From positions 226,256 through 290,255 of the forward strand of contig NZ_JAINRD010000008.1 of NCBI RefSeq assembly GCF_020400605.1: DNA of 64,000 bases, written 5' to 3'. Shown piece after piece: positions 1 to 8,110 of the stretch. The stretch comes from Streptomyces aculeolatus (GTDB lineage Bacteria > Actinomycetota > Actinomycetes > Streptomycetales > Streptomycetaceae). The position numbers and the translations under genes are program-made. The stretch's first letter is position 1, and each line of letters opens with the position of its first letter. The notes beneath the pieces are model-generated. The model did not search any database. It saw nothing but the letters and a program-made list of their open reading frames with translations, and was not told the origin of the DNA.

Positions 1-391
1 CGGGACGGGACTGCTCACGACCGCGGAACATGATCGTGATCTTGACCTTGTCACCCTGCTTGAGGAACCGCTCGACGTGACCCTTCTTGGTGTCGTAGTC
101 GTGCGGGTCGATCTTCGGCCGGAGCTTCATCTCCTTGATGACCGTGTGCGCCTGGTTCTTGCGCGCCTCACGGGCCTTCATGGCCGACTCGTACTTGAAC
201 TTCCCGTAGTCCATCAGCTTGCACACCGGAGGACGGGCGTTCGCCGCCACCTCGACCAGGTCGAGGTCGTACTCCTGGGCAAGCTCCAGAGCCTTGGCGA
301 GCGGGACGATGCCCACCTGCTCGCCGCTGGGGCCGACAAGTCGCACCTCGGGGACGCGAATCCGGTCGTTGATGCGGGGCTCGGCGCTGAT
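1..391 (-). CDS. infC: translation initiation factor IF-3 (C-terminus off the window)
   Basis: IF-3 binds the 30S subunit, keeps it apart from 50S and proofreads start-codon and initiator-tRNA choice. The frame read leftward from 391 encodes the typical N-domain (SAEPRINDRIRVPEVRLVG), the linker motif KLMDYGKFKYE and the start of the C-domain (IKEMKLRPKI, KITIMFRGRE); it runs off the left edge. No ATG, GTG or TTG is available: an in-frame TGA lies at 401-403 and the only initiation-like codon before the conserved N-terminus is ATC at 391-389, preceded by GGAGG with 4-5 nt spacing. Non-canonical infC starts (AUU in E. coli) are known to permit autoregulation by IF-3. rpmI and rplT would be expected further left. 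The family assignment is certain; the ATC start is inferred. Confidence 0.93.
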   Translation of the reverse strand, partial: MSAEPRINDRIRVPEVRLVGPSGEQVGIVPLAKALELAQEYDLDLVEVAANARPPVCKLMDYGKFKYESAMKAREARKNQAHTVIKEMKLRPKIDPHDYDTKKGHVERFLKQGDKVKITIMFRGREQSRP

Positions 392-660
392 GTGGCCTCC
401 TCATTTCCACCACGCGACTGCCTGGCGGGCAACCGCGTCACGTTCTGTCTGCCGACCACCCGCCGCGGGCACAAAAAAGCCCCGGACGGGACGCAAATGC
501 GGGCTCCGCCGGGGAGCACCACCGCAGAACGAGCCGCGGGGCGCTGAGACCGGTGACCCGCCGACCGGGGGCCGGAAGGTGGGAGATCGGAGCCTCCACT
601 TGCGGGCCGGTCGCTCCTCTTTCCTGCATGGTGCGTCCGGCCGGTCGCTGTCAAGCATAC
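392..660 (-). promoter_or_regulatory. 5' leader region of infC
   Basis: About 270 bases upstream of infC with no convincing gene. A TTGACA-like -35 element lies at 649-654 on the minus strand, but no good -10 is seen at 17-18 nt spacing, so the promoter is tentative. The leader contains an intrinsic-terminator hairpin (473-516), which makes attenuation of the infC operon plausible. Together with 661-763 this explains the stretch without a coding gene. Confidence 0.5.
473..516 (-). terminator. intrinsic-terminator hairpin in the infC leader (attenuator candidate)
   Basis: On the minus strand a CCCCGGCGG arm pairs with CCGTCCGGGG (one bulged T) and is followed directly by six T. A run of six T is unusual in this very GC-rich sequence, so this looks like a true Rho-independent terminator. 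It lies about 80 nt upstream of the infC start rather than after a gene, which suggests conditional termination in the leader, as known for infC-rpmI-rplT leaders in other phyla. Confidence 0.7.
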
Positions 661-763
661 CAGTGCCGCGGCAGACCCCGCACATCGGTGCGCGCGCCCG
701 CGGCGCGGCTGCCGGTGCAGGTCGCGTACGGTCCGGTGCGGGCGCGGTGCGGGCCCGGTGCGG

Positions 764-1129
764 TCAGCCGAAGACCGGGCCCGTGTACGCCTCCCCCGGG
801 CCGCTGCCCGGCTCGTCCGGGTGCTCGGACGCCTCGCGGAAGGCGAGCTGCAGCGACTTCAGCCCGTCGCGCAGCGGCGCCGCGTGGTACGAGCCGACCT
901 CGGCGGCACCGGCCGTGACCAGCCCGGCGAGCGCGGTGATCAGCTTGCGGGCCTCGTCCAGGTCCTTGTGCGCGGCGCCGTCCTCGGCGAGCCCGAGCTT
1001 GACCGCGGCGGCGCTCATCAGGTGCACCGCCACCGTCGTGATCACCTCCACGGCGGGGACGTCGGCGATGTCGCGCGTCATCGCGTCGAAGTCGGGTCCT
1101 GCGTCGGCGCCGGGGCCGGTGTCGCTCAT
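764..1129 (-). CDS. DUF1844 family protein
   Basis: A 121-aa conserved actinobacterial protein of unknown function, matching the DUF1844 pattern: an acidic N-terminus, then a helical core (DVPAVEVITTVAVHLMSAAAVKLGL ... DLDEARKLITALAGLV) and a variable Gly/Pro-rich tail. No signal peptide or convincing membrane segment is present. It lies upstream of infC on the same strand, separated by the long infC leader, so it is probably its own unit. The infC-DUF1844 neighbourhood is common in Streptomyces, but no role can be read from the sequence. Confidence 0.8.
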   Translation of the reverse strand: MSDTGPGADAGPDFDAMTRDIADVPAVEVITTVAVHLMSAAAVKLGLAEDGAAHKDLDEARKLITALAGLVTAGAAEVGSYHAAPLRDGLKSLQLAFREASEHPDEPGSGPGEAYTGPVFG

Positions 1130-1229
1130 GGGGGCTCACTTCCTGGTACGGGACCGGAGGCCACCCTAACCAGCGCGGGGGCCGCGGCCGGGGGCGGGTG
1201 CAGGGCGATACCGGGCCGGGCTGAGGTGG

Positions 1230-1982
1230 CTAGCCGGCCGGGTGCAGTGGGAGCGGCTCGCCCGGGAGCGGGGTGTCCGGCGGCAGCAGGGCCAGGTCCA
1301 GGCCGCGGACCAGCCGGGCCCGCAGGGTGGCGTCGGCGGCCAGCGCCTCGGCGACGCCGCGGGCGACCTCGGCGGGGGCGGCGCCGGCGGCGGGGACGAG
1401 GGCCAGGGTGCCGTCGGCCTCGCCGGCGCGGGCCAGGGACGCGGCCCGTACCCCCGCGACCCCCGCGACCACGGCGGTGACCGCCGCGACGACGCCGGGG
1501 TCGGCCAGCGGGTCGGTGCTGCCGCGGCCCTCGGCGGCGGCGAGCAGCGCCGGGCCGGTCAGCTCGTACGGCACGGGCCCGGCGACGTCGAGGACGACGG
1601 TGTCGGCGCGCTCCGTGACGGCGGCGCGTACGGCCTGGGGCACCGGTACGGCCACGGGGCGGGCGGCGGGGTCCCAGCGGGCGAGCGCGGCGGTGGAGGT
1701 GAAGGCGGGCAGGGCCCGCCGGCCGCCAGGGGCTTCGAGGGTGGGCACCGCCATGTCGCTGGTCTTGTCGCGGCGCAGCCCGTCAGGGCCCTCCTCCGCC
1801 TCGCCGAGCAGCGCGACGACGGGGACCAGCACCCGTGTGCCGGCGAGGGCCGCGAGCACCCGGGGCGCGGCGGCGGGGTCGTCGGGGGCCTCGGCGTACG
1901 CGGTGAGGGCGGCGGCGAGGCCGGGGTCGGCGGAGCCGTCGTCGGCGGCGAAACCGGGGTCAGGAATGTTCTTCAGCGGCAC
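1230..1982 (-). CDS. SseB N-terminal-domain protein
   Basis: A 250-aa soluble protein with the SseB-type fold: an N-terminal half containing LAGTRVLVPVVALL, the DMAVPTLEAPGGRRALPAFTS strand-turn segment and ARWDPAARPVAVPVPQAVRAA, then a C-terminal half (PVPYELTGPALLA; ALAADATLRARLVRGLDLALLPP). The start is GTG at 1982; the 5' end overlaps the 3' end of the upstream subtilase by 23 bp, so translation is probably coupled. SseB-domain proteins sit near type VII secretion genes in actinobacteria, but no ESX core gene is visible here. Function unknown. Confidence 0.8.
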   Translation of the reverse strand: MPLKNIPDPGFAADDGSADPGLAAALTAYAEAPDDPAAAPRVLAALAGTRVLVPVVALLGEAEEGPDGLRRDKTSDMAVPTLEAPGGRRALPAFTSTAALARWDPAARPVAVPVPQAVRAAVTERADTVVLDVAGPVPYELTGPALLAAAEGRGSTDPLADPGVVAAVTAVVAGVAGVRAASLARAGEADGTLALVPAAGAAPAEVARGVAEALAADATLRARLVRGLDLALLPPDTPLPGEPLPLHPAG

Positions 1983-3291
1983 CCGACGAGCCTAGCGGTG
2001 GCCCGTCGCCGCCCTGCGGGCGCGGTCCGCCGGGCGCGGGTGACGACCGCGGCGGCGCGGCCGGCGGCGGCGCGAAGGACGGGGGCTCGGGGCCGCGCCA
2101 GACGCCGGCCGCCCGGGACCGCGGGCCGCGCCACAGGAACCAGGCGCCCGCGATCAGCCCCACGCCTATGACTCCGGCGGCGAGCGCCAGTCCGTTGGGC
2201 CCGTCGTCCTCCGCGGTGACGAGCACCGGCGCCGCGCCGAAGCGCTTCTCGTCGTACGCGGCCGACTTCGGCTCCTGCGGCGCGGCCTTCAGCTCCCGCG
2301 CCGCCGCCACGGCGGCCGCCGCGTCCACCCGGCCGGAGCCCAGCTCGTCGCTGCGGCCGCCCTCGGGCGGGTCCTGCGCGGTGTCCCGCAGCAGGTCGCG
2401 GATCTGCCAGGGGGTGAGGTCGGGGTTGGCGGCGCGGACCAGCGCGGTGACGCCGGAGACGAACGCGGCGGCGGCGCTGGTGCCCCAGCCCTCGTAGTAG
2501 GTGCGGTCGGGGTCGGCGATGGCCACGTCGACACCCGGGGCGGAGACGGTGGCGTACCAGTGCTTGGTGGAGAAGTCGGCGCGCGCTCCCGACCGGTCGA
2601 CGGCGGTGACGGCGATGACGCCGGGGTAGGCCGCGGGGTACGAGATGCGGTCGCCCTTCTCGCCGCTGTTGCCGGCGGACGACACCACGGTCACGCCCTT
2701 GCGCAGCGCGTACTGCACGGCGGCGTCCTCGCCGGGCTCGGGGTGCGCGGACTTGCTGTCGTCGCCGAGGGAGAGGTTGATGACGTCGGCGCCGTTGTCG
2801 ACGGCCCAGCGGATGCCGTCGGCGAGCGCGCTGCCGCGGGTCTCGCGGGCCTTGCCGCGCTGCGCGTCACCGTCCTCCAGGATGACCCGTACCGGCAGGA
2901 TCTTCGCCTCCGGCGCGACGCCCGTGACGCCCTCGGCGGCGCCGGGGCCGTGGCCGTGCGCGGCGATGATGCCGGCCATGGCGGTGCCGTGCCGGGCCCA
3001 GGAGTCGTCGCCGCGGCGGGCGCCGAAGCCGACGAAGTCCTTGCCGTCCAGCACCTGCCCGGTGAGGTCGGGGTGGCCGGCGTCGACGCCCGTGTCGAGT
3101 ACGGCGACGGTGATGCCCTCGCCCCGAGTGGTGTCCCACGCCTCGGGGGCGCGGACGTCGTCGAGGCCCCACTGGAGCGACTGGAGGCCGTCGGCGTGCG
3201 CGGGCGCGGCGGCGGTGCCGAGCAGGGCGGCGGTGGCCAGCGCGGCGAGGAGCGCGGCGGCGCGGCGGCGTGCGCGCGGCGGCCGGGTCAC
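1960..3291 (-). CDS. mycosin-like S8 subtilisin protease, membrane anchored
   Basis: A 443-aa subtilase resembling type VII secretion mycosins (MycP). A Sec signal peptide spans about residues 10-33 (ending AHA). The catalytic triad is visible: Asp66 in VAVLDTGVD, His101 in RHGTAMAG and Ser272 in WGTSAAAAFVSG, with oxyanion Asn208 in SSAGNSG. A single C-terminal transmembrane segment near residues 370-392 is followed by a proline-rich cytoplasmic tail, the usual MycP topology. The GTG start at 3291 overlaps the upstream stop codon (GTGA). In ESX systems mycosins are needed for secretion; here no eccB, eccC, eccD or esx genes flank it, so it may serve a locus elsewhere or act alone. Confidence 0.88.
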   Translation of the reverse strand: MTRPPRARRRAAALLAALATAALLGTAAAPAHADGLQSLQWGLDDVRAPEAWDTTRGEGITVAVLDTGVDAGHPDLTGQVLDGKDFVGFGARRGDDSWARHGTAMAGIIAAHGHGPGAAEGVTGVAPEAKILPVRVILEDGDAQRGKARETRGSALADGIRWAVDNGADVINLSLGDDSKSAHPEPGEDAAVQYALRKGVTVVSSAGNSGEKGDRISYPAAYPGVIAVTAVDRSGARADFSTKHWYATVSAPGVDVAIADPDRTYYEGWGTSAAAAFVSGVTALVRAANPDLTPWQIRDLLRDTAQDPPEGGRSDELGSGRVDAAAAVAAARELKAAPQEPKSAAYDEKRFGAAPVLVTAEDDGPNGLALAAGVIGVGLIAGAWFLWRGPRSRAAGVWRGPEPPSFAPPPAAPPRSSPAPGGPRPQGGDGPPLGSSGAAEEHS

Positions 3292-4478
3292 CGCGGGGAC
3301 TCCGTCGCCTGGGCGGAGGTCTTGCGCAGGCCGCGCTCGACGCGGTCGGCGATGCCCTCGGCGTCGTGGCCGAGGCCGGCCTGCGCGGGCGCGGTGGTCG
3401 CGCCGGGGTGGACGGCCTCGTTGGCGGGCTGCGGCCCGGCGACGGCGCGGCCGTCGGCGAAGCCGGTGACGGCGTACAGGACGACGGGGGCGTCGGACAG
3501 GACGCGTACGGTCCAGGTCGCGCGCTGCTCGTCGCCGAAGCCGGCGGCGGGGCCGCCCTCCGTGCCGTACGCGCTCGGCAGCATGTCCTCCCGCGTGTCC
3601 AGGCCGCGGTCCTCGAAGCGGTCCTCGAACCGGCCCATCTTCGCGGTGCCCGCCGTGGTGAAGACCAGCCCGACGGTGGTGACGCTGCTGCGGGTGGCGT
3701 CCGCGTACGTGGCGCGCAGCAGCTTCTCGCAGCCGACGCGGCGCAACTCCCGTGCCAGCGCCGCGTCGAGGCCCTCCTTGCAGTCGGCGGGCGGGGCGAC
3801 GGCGACGCGCACCCAGACGCGGTCGGCGCCGCCGGGGCCCGCGCCGTCGCCTTCGAGCCGGGGCGGGAAGAGCGTGTCGACGGGGGCGGTGTGCCACAGG
3901 TCGCGGGCCACCTCGTACGCACCGGGCCTGGCCTGCGCCTCGGGCCCGTCGCTGAGCAGGCTGCCGGTGGCGGCCCCGGCGACGAGCCCGACGCCCGTGA
4001 CGAGGGCGACCGCGGCGGCCACCGTGCGCGCGACGGTCCGCCGTTCCGCGGGCGGCTCCGGCTCGGGGCGCGGGATGTCGGAGGGGAGCACGGACGCCAT
4101 GTGCAGGGGGGCGCCGACGGGCGTGGGCGGCTCGGCGGGCACGGGCGGGGCGTACGGCCGCGGCGGGTGGTGCGGGGTGCGGGGCCCGGCGGACGGCGGG
4201 GGCGCAGCCGGCGGGGTCCCCCCGGACCCGGTCGGCGCGGTCGGCGCGGCGGCCGCGGACTCGGCGGCGGGCGGCGCGGGTTGGGCCGGCGGCGCGGTGC
4301 GCGGGGGGCATGCGGGATCGGCGGCCGGAGCCGGCCCGGAGGGCCGTGCCGCGGTGCCGGAGGTACCCGCCGGTCCGGCGGACTCCGCACCCTGTCGCGG
4401 CGGGGCCGCGGGCGGGGAGTCCGGCGACGGCGGGGCCGCGGGAGTCTGCTCTGCGTCAGTGCTCAACAGCCCCCTCAC
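3288..4478 (-). CDS. proline-rich single-pass membrane protein of unknown function
   Basis: A 396-aa protein with a proline/alanine-rich disordered N-terminus (about residues 1-140), one transmembrane helix (VARTVAAAVALVTGVGLVAGAA, about 150-172) and an extracytoplasmic domain of about 200 residues containing a Cys pair (DCKEGLD, VGCEKLL). It is not a family I can name. It is translationally coupled to the mycosin-like protease (4-bp GTGA overlap), suggesting a partner or substrate role at the membrane. The GTG at 4478 has AGGAGG just upstream; a TTG at 4466 is a possible alternative. Confidence 0.75.
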   Translation of the reverse strand: MRGLLSTDAEQTPAAPPSPDSPPAAPPRQGAESAGPAGTSGTAARPSGPAPAADPACPPRTAPPAQPAPPAAESAAAAPTAPTGSGGTPPAAPPPSAGPRTPHHPPRPYAPPVPAEPPTPVGAPLHMASVLPSDIPRPEPEPPAERRTVARTVAAAVALVTGVGLVAGAATGSLLSDGPEAQARPGAYEVARDLWHTAPVDTLFPPRLEGDGAGPGGADRVWVRVAVAPPADCKEGLDAALARELRRVGCEKLLRATYADATRSSVTTVGLVFTTAGTAKMGRFEDRFEDRGLDTREDMLPSAYGTEGGPAAGFGDEQRATWTVRVLSDAPVVLYAVTGFADGRAVAGPQPANEAVHPGATTAPAQAGLGHDAEGIADRVERGLRKTSAQATESPR

Positions 4479-4627
4479 TCCCCTCCTGTGAGTAGCCCCC
4501 GGATGACCTGCTGACAGGCGCTCGCGACACTCTACTGGGCTCCCGCGACGGACGGTGCGCCGCCCGAATGCCTCATCCTGTCCGTACCCACTACCGCCTC
4601 CCGGCCACGCGGTGGCAGGCTTCCCCC
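4479..4627. promoter_or_regulatory. divergent intergenic region
   Basis: 149 bp between the minus-strand protease operon and the plus-strand racemase-fold gene. It must hold both promoters, but no convincing operator palindrome or -35/-10 pair was recognised. Confidence 0.35.
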
Positions 4628-5848
4628 ATGCCGGACCACACCGCCTCCCGCCCGGACCACGCGGCGCTGCGCGCCCGCTACGACCGCGCGACGGCCCACC
4701 TCGACGCCCCCTTCGCCGCCGTCGACGCCGAGGCGTTCGACGCGAACGCGGCCGGTCTCGTGCGCCGCGCGGCGGGCAAGCCGGTCCGGGTGGCGACCAA
4801 GTCGGTGCGCTGCCGGGCGCTGCTGGAGCGGGTCCTCGCCAAGCCGGGCTTCGCGGGGGTGATGTCCTTCACGCTGGCGGAGTCGCTGTGGCTGGCGCGC
4901 TCCGGCTTCGAGGACGTGCTGCTGGCCTACCCGTCCGCGGACCGCGCCGGCTTCGCCGAGCTGGCCGGCGACCCGAAGCTGGCCGCCGCGGTGACGGTGA
5001 TGGTGGACGACCCCGCGCAGCTGGACCTCGTGGACGCGGCACGCGGGCGGGGGCGCGAGGAGGTGCGCGTCTGCCTGGAACTGGACACCTCGCTGCGGCT
5101 GCTCGGGGGCCGGGTGCGCGTCGGCGCCCGCCGCTCCCCGCTGTCCGGCGCGGCCTCGCTGGCGGCGGTGGCCCGCGAGGTGGTGCGCCGGCCGGGCTTC
5201 CGGCTGGTGGGGCTGATGGCGTACGAGGGGCACATCGCCGGCGTCGGTGACGACGTCCCCGGGTGGCCGCTGACGTCGCGCGGGATACGGCTGATGCAGT
5301 CGGTGGCCCGGCGGCAGCTCGCCGTGCGGCGGGCGGAGGCGGTGGCGGCGGTGCGCCGGGTCGCGGACCTGGAGTTCGTCAACGGCGGCGGTACGGGCAG
5401 CGTGCAGTACACCGCCGCGGAGGACGCGGTCACCGAGGTGGCCGCCGGCTCGGGGCTGTACCAGCCGCGGCTGTTCGACCACTACACGGCGTTCGACGGC
5501 CGCCCCGCCGCCGTCTTCGCGCTGCCCGTCGTGCGCCGGCCGGGCGTCGGCGTCGTCACCGTCCTCGGCGGCGGCTACCCCGCCTCCGGCCCCGCCGGCT
5601 CCGACCGGCCGCCCGTGCCGTACCTGCCGCAGGGGCTGCGCTACGACCGGCAGGAGGGCGCCGGCGAGGTGCAGACCCCGCTGCTCGGCCCGCCCGCCGA
5701 CGACCTGCTGATCGGCGACCGGGTGTGGTTCCGGCACGCCAAGGCGGGCGAGCTGTGCGAGCGGTTCGACGCGCTGCACCTCATCGAGGGCGAGCGCGTC
5801 ACGGAGACGGTCCCGACGTACCGCGGCGAGGGCCGCACGTTCCTCTAG
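4628..5848 (+). CDS. alanine racemase N-terminal-domain PLP enzyme (amino acid deaminase/aldolase type)
   Basis: A 406-aa PLP-fold III protein. The predicted Schiff-base lysine is in the early motif PVRVATKSVRCR; further on are FAGVMSFTLAESLWLA, VCLELDTSLR, GLMAYEGH, FVNGGGTGS and a C-terminal beta domain containing DRVWFRHAKAGELCERF, the layout of the D-threonine aldolase / D-serine dehydratase-like group often annotated as amino acid deaminase/aldolase. A His/Cys metal site in the C-terminal domain is typical of that group. ATG 4628 is chosen because the extension to 4568 is atypical in composition. It is monocistronic and convergent with the SDR gene. The substrate cannot be told. Confidence 0.78.
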   Translation: MPDHTASRPDHAALRARYDRATAHLDAPFAAVDAEAFDANAAGLVRRAAGKPVRVATKSVRCRALLERVLAKPGFAGVMSFTLAESLWLARSGFEDVLLAYPSADRAGFAELAGDPKLAAAVTVMVDDPAQLDLVDAARGRGREEVRVCLELDTSLRLLGGRVRVGARRSPLSGAASLAAVAREVVRRPGFRLVGLMAYEGHIAGVGDDVPGWPLTSRGIRLMQSVARRQLAVRRAEAVAAVRRVADLEFVNGGGTGSVQYTAAEDAVTEVAAGSGLYQPRLFDHYTAFDGRPAAVFALPVVRRPGVGVVTVLGGGYPASGPAGSDRPPVPYLPQGLRYDRQEGAGEVQTPLLGPPADDLLIGDRVWFRHAKAGELCERFDALHLIEGERVTETVPTYRGEGRTFL

Positions 5849-5878
5849 GACCCGACCGACCTCCAGGACCCGACCGAC
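5847..5878. repeat. two 14-bp direct repeats
   Basis: AGGACCCGACCGAC occurs at 5847-5860 and again at 5865-5878 (18-bp period), at the stop codon of the racemase-like gene and ahead of the convergent SDR gene. Probably a small slippage duplication. Confidence 0.6.
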
Positions 5879-5900
5879 GCGGCCCCCGGGCGGTTTGCGC

Positions 5901-6695
5901 CTACAGCGGCGTGACGTACGCGCCCGCGATGCCGCCGTCGACCAGGAACTCCGCGGCGTTGACGAACGACGCGTCGTCGCTCGCCAGGAACGCCACCGCG
6001 GCGGCGATCTCCTCCGCCTCCGCGAAGCGGCCCGCGGGGATGTGCACCAGCCGCCGGGCCGCGCGCTCCGGGTCCTTGGCGAACAGCTCCTGGAGCAGCG
6101 GGGTGTTGACCGGCCCGGGGCACAGGGCGTTCACGCGGATGCCCTCGCGGGCGAACTGCACGCCCAGCTCGCGGGACATGGCCAGCACGCCGCCCTTGGA
6201 GGCGGTGTAGCTGATCTGGGAGGTGGCGGCGCCCATGACGGCCACGAAGGAGGCGGTGTTGACGATGGAGCCGCGGCCCTGGCGCTGCATGTACGGGATG
6301 GCGGCCTTGCAGCACAGGTAGACGGAGGTGAGGTTGACCTCCTGCACGCGGCGCCAGGCGTCGATGTCGGTGAGGAGGATGGAGTCGTCCTCGGGCGGCG
6401 AGATGCCGGCGTTGTTGAACGCGACGTCGACCGAGCCGTACGTCTCGTACGCGGTCCGGAACAGCGCCTCGACGTCCTCGGGGACGGTGACGTCGGTCCG
6501 TACGAACAGGCCGCCGGCGGCCTCGGCCGCCGCCTTTCCCGCGGTCTCGTCGATGTCGGCGCAGACGACGTGGGCGCCCTCCGCCGCGAGCCGGCGGGCG
6601 GTGGCCAGGCCGATGCCGCTGCCGGCTCCGGTGACGACGGCGGTGCGGCCGGGCAGCCTGCGGCAGACGGGGGTCTCGTCGGTCAACGTGCTCAC
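5901..6695 (-). CDS. SDR-family NAD(P)-dependent dehydrogenase
   Basis: A 264-aa classical short-chain dehydrogenase. It has the Rossmann motif TGAGSGIG (22-29), NNAG (95-98) and catalytic Ser150, Tyr164 and Lys168 in NTASF ... SYTASKGG; the acidic residue in VVCADID after beta-2 favours NAD+. It is the last gene of the ligase-ALDH-SDR operon, its GTG start overlapping the ALDH stop (GTGA). In context it could oxidise the terminal alcohol of a gamma-glutamylated amino alcohol to the aldehyde used by the neighbouring ALDH. The family is certain; the substrate is inferred. Confidence 0.88.
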   Translation of the reverse strand: MSTLTDETPVCRRLPGRTAVVTGAGSGIGLATARRLAAEGAHVVCADIDETAGKAAAEAAGGLFVRTDVTVPEDVEALFRTAYETYGSVDVAFNNAGISPPEDDSILLTDIDAWRRVQEVNLTSVYLCCKAAIPYMQRQGRGSIVNTASFVAVMGAATSQISYTASKGGVLAMSRELGVQFAREGIRVNALCPGPVNTPLLQELFAKDPERAARRLVHIPAGRFAEAEEIAAAVAFLASDDASFVNAAEFLVDGGIAGAYVTPL

Positions 6696-8110
6696 TCCTC
6701 GGTGCTGATGAAGACGTTCTTGGTCTCGGTGAACGACGCGAGCGCGTCCGGGCCCAGCTCGCGGCCGAGGCCGGACTGCTTGAAGCCGCCGAAGGGGGTC
6801 CAGTAGCGCACGCTGCTGTGCGAGTTGACCGAGAGGTTCCCCGCGGCCACGGCGCGCGAGACGCGGACGGCGCGGGCGGTGTCACGGGTCCACAGCGAGC
6901 CCGAGAGGCCGTACGGGCCGGCGTTGGCGAGGCGTACGGCGTCGGCCTCGTCCTCGAAGGGGTGGACGACGGCGACCGGGCCGAAGACCTCTTCGCGGCT
7001 GACCGGGTCGTCGGGCGGCGCGTCGGTGAGGACGGTGGCGGGGTACCAGTAGCCGGGGCCCTCGGGGACGGTGCCGCGGATGGCGGCGGGGCGGGACTCG
7101 GGGACGTGGCCGCGGACCCGGTCGCGGTGGGCTGCGGAGATCAGCGGGCCCATCTGCGTGCCGGCGTCGGCGGGGTCGCCGGCGGTGAAGGCGAGGACGG
7201 CGGGCTCCAGCAGGGCGAGGAAGCGGTCGTACACGCTGCGCTGGACGAGGATGCGGCTGCGGGCGCAGCAGTCCTGGCCGGTGTTGTCGAGGAACGAGGC
7301 GGGGGCGGCGGCCGCGGCGCGCTCCAGGTCGGCGTCGGCGAAGACGATGTTCGGGCTCTTGCCGCCGAGTTCGAGGGTGACGCGCTTGACCTGTTCCCCG
7401 CAGCGCGCGGCGATGCGCTTGCCGGCGGCGGTGGAGCCGGTGAACACGATCTTCGCGACGTCCGGGTGGTCGACGAGCGCCGCGCCCGCGACCGGTCCCG
7501 CGCCCGGCACGACCTGGAACAGCCCTTCCGGCAGGCCCGCTTCGAGCGCCAGCTCGGCGAGCCGCAGCGCGGTCAGCGGGGTAGTCTCGGCGGGCTTGAG
7601 CACGACGGCGTTGCCGGCGGCGAGCGCGGGGGCGGCGCCCCAGGCGGCGATGGGCATGGGGAAGTTCCACGGGGCGATGACGCCGACGACGCCGAGCGGT
7701 TCGGCGAAGGTGACGTTGAGCCCGCCGGCCACCGGGATCTGGCTGCCGGTCAGGCGCTCCACTCCCCCGGCGGCGTAGTCGAGGAGGTCGCGTACGTTGC
7801 CCGCCTCCCAGCGGGCGGCGGCCACCGGGTGCCCGGCCTCGGTGACCTCCAGCCGGGCGAGTTCCTCGATCCGGGCGTCGACCTCGGCGGCGAAGCGGCG
7901 CAGCAGCCGGGCCCGGTCGCCGGGGGCGAGGGCGGCCCAGCTCCGCTGGGCGGCGGCGGCGCGGGCGACGGCGGCGTCGACCTCGGCGGAGCCGGCGGCG
8001 GGGACGGTGGCGACGGCCTCCTCGGTGGCGGGGTTGACGACGGTGTGCTCGTGCGGCGCGGGGGGTGGCGGTGCCGCTGGTGCCGATGGTGCCAAGGGGT
8101 TCGACCTCAC
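6692..8110 (-). CDS. NAD(P)-dependent aldehyde dehydrogenase
   Basis: A 472-aa ALDH-superfamily enzyme of normal length. Visible motifs are the cofactor/oxyanion segment IAPWNFP, KPAETTP, FTGSTAAGK, the general-base Glu247 in TLELGGKSPN, the catalytic Cys281 in NTGQDCCARSR, EEVFGPV and PFGGFKQSG. The GTG start at 8110 overlaps the stop of the glutamine-synthetase-like gene (GTGA), and its own stop overlaps the SDR start, so the three proteins are translationally coupled. This resembles the Puu pathway, in which gamma-glutamyl-aminoaldehydes are oxidised. A gamma-glutamyl aldehyde substrate is inferred from context. Confidence 0.92.
   Translation of the reverse strand: MRSNPLAPSAPAAPPPPAPHEHTVVNPATEEAVATVPAAGSAEVDAAVARAAAAQRSWAALAPGDRARLLRRFAAEVDARIEELARLEVTEAGHPVAAARWEAGNVRDLLDYAAGGVERLTGSQIPVAGGLNVTFAEPLGVVGVIAPWNFPMPIAAWGAAPALAAGNAVVLKPAETTPLTALRLAELALEAGLPEGLFQVVPGAGPVAGAALVDHPDVAKIVFTGSTAAGKRIAARCGEQVKRVTLELGGKSPNIVFADADLERAAAAAPASFLDNTGQDCCARSRILVQRSVYDRFLALLEPAVLAFTAGDPADAGTQMGPLISAAHRDRVRGHVPESRPAAIRGTVPEGPGYWYPATVLTDAPPDDPVSREEVFGPVAVVHPFEDEADAVRLANAGPYGLSGSLWTRDTARAVRVSRAVAAGNLSVNSHSSVRYWTPFGGFKQSGLGRELGPDALASFTETKNVFISTEE

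Noticed and set aside
438..629. 63-codon open frame in the infC leader (possible leader peptide)
   Set aside because: It overlaps the terminator hairpin and has no regulatory codon run or ribosome site; its composition is that of random GC-rich sequence.
1960..4478. A type VII secretion (ESX) locus
   Set aside because: Only a mycosin-like protease and an SseB protein are present; EccB, EccC, EccD and WXG100 genes are missing from the window.
4568..4627. Extended N-terminus of the racemase-like protein
   Set aside because: The 20 extra codons do not resemble the family start; ATG 4628 leads straight into the conserved region.
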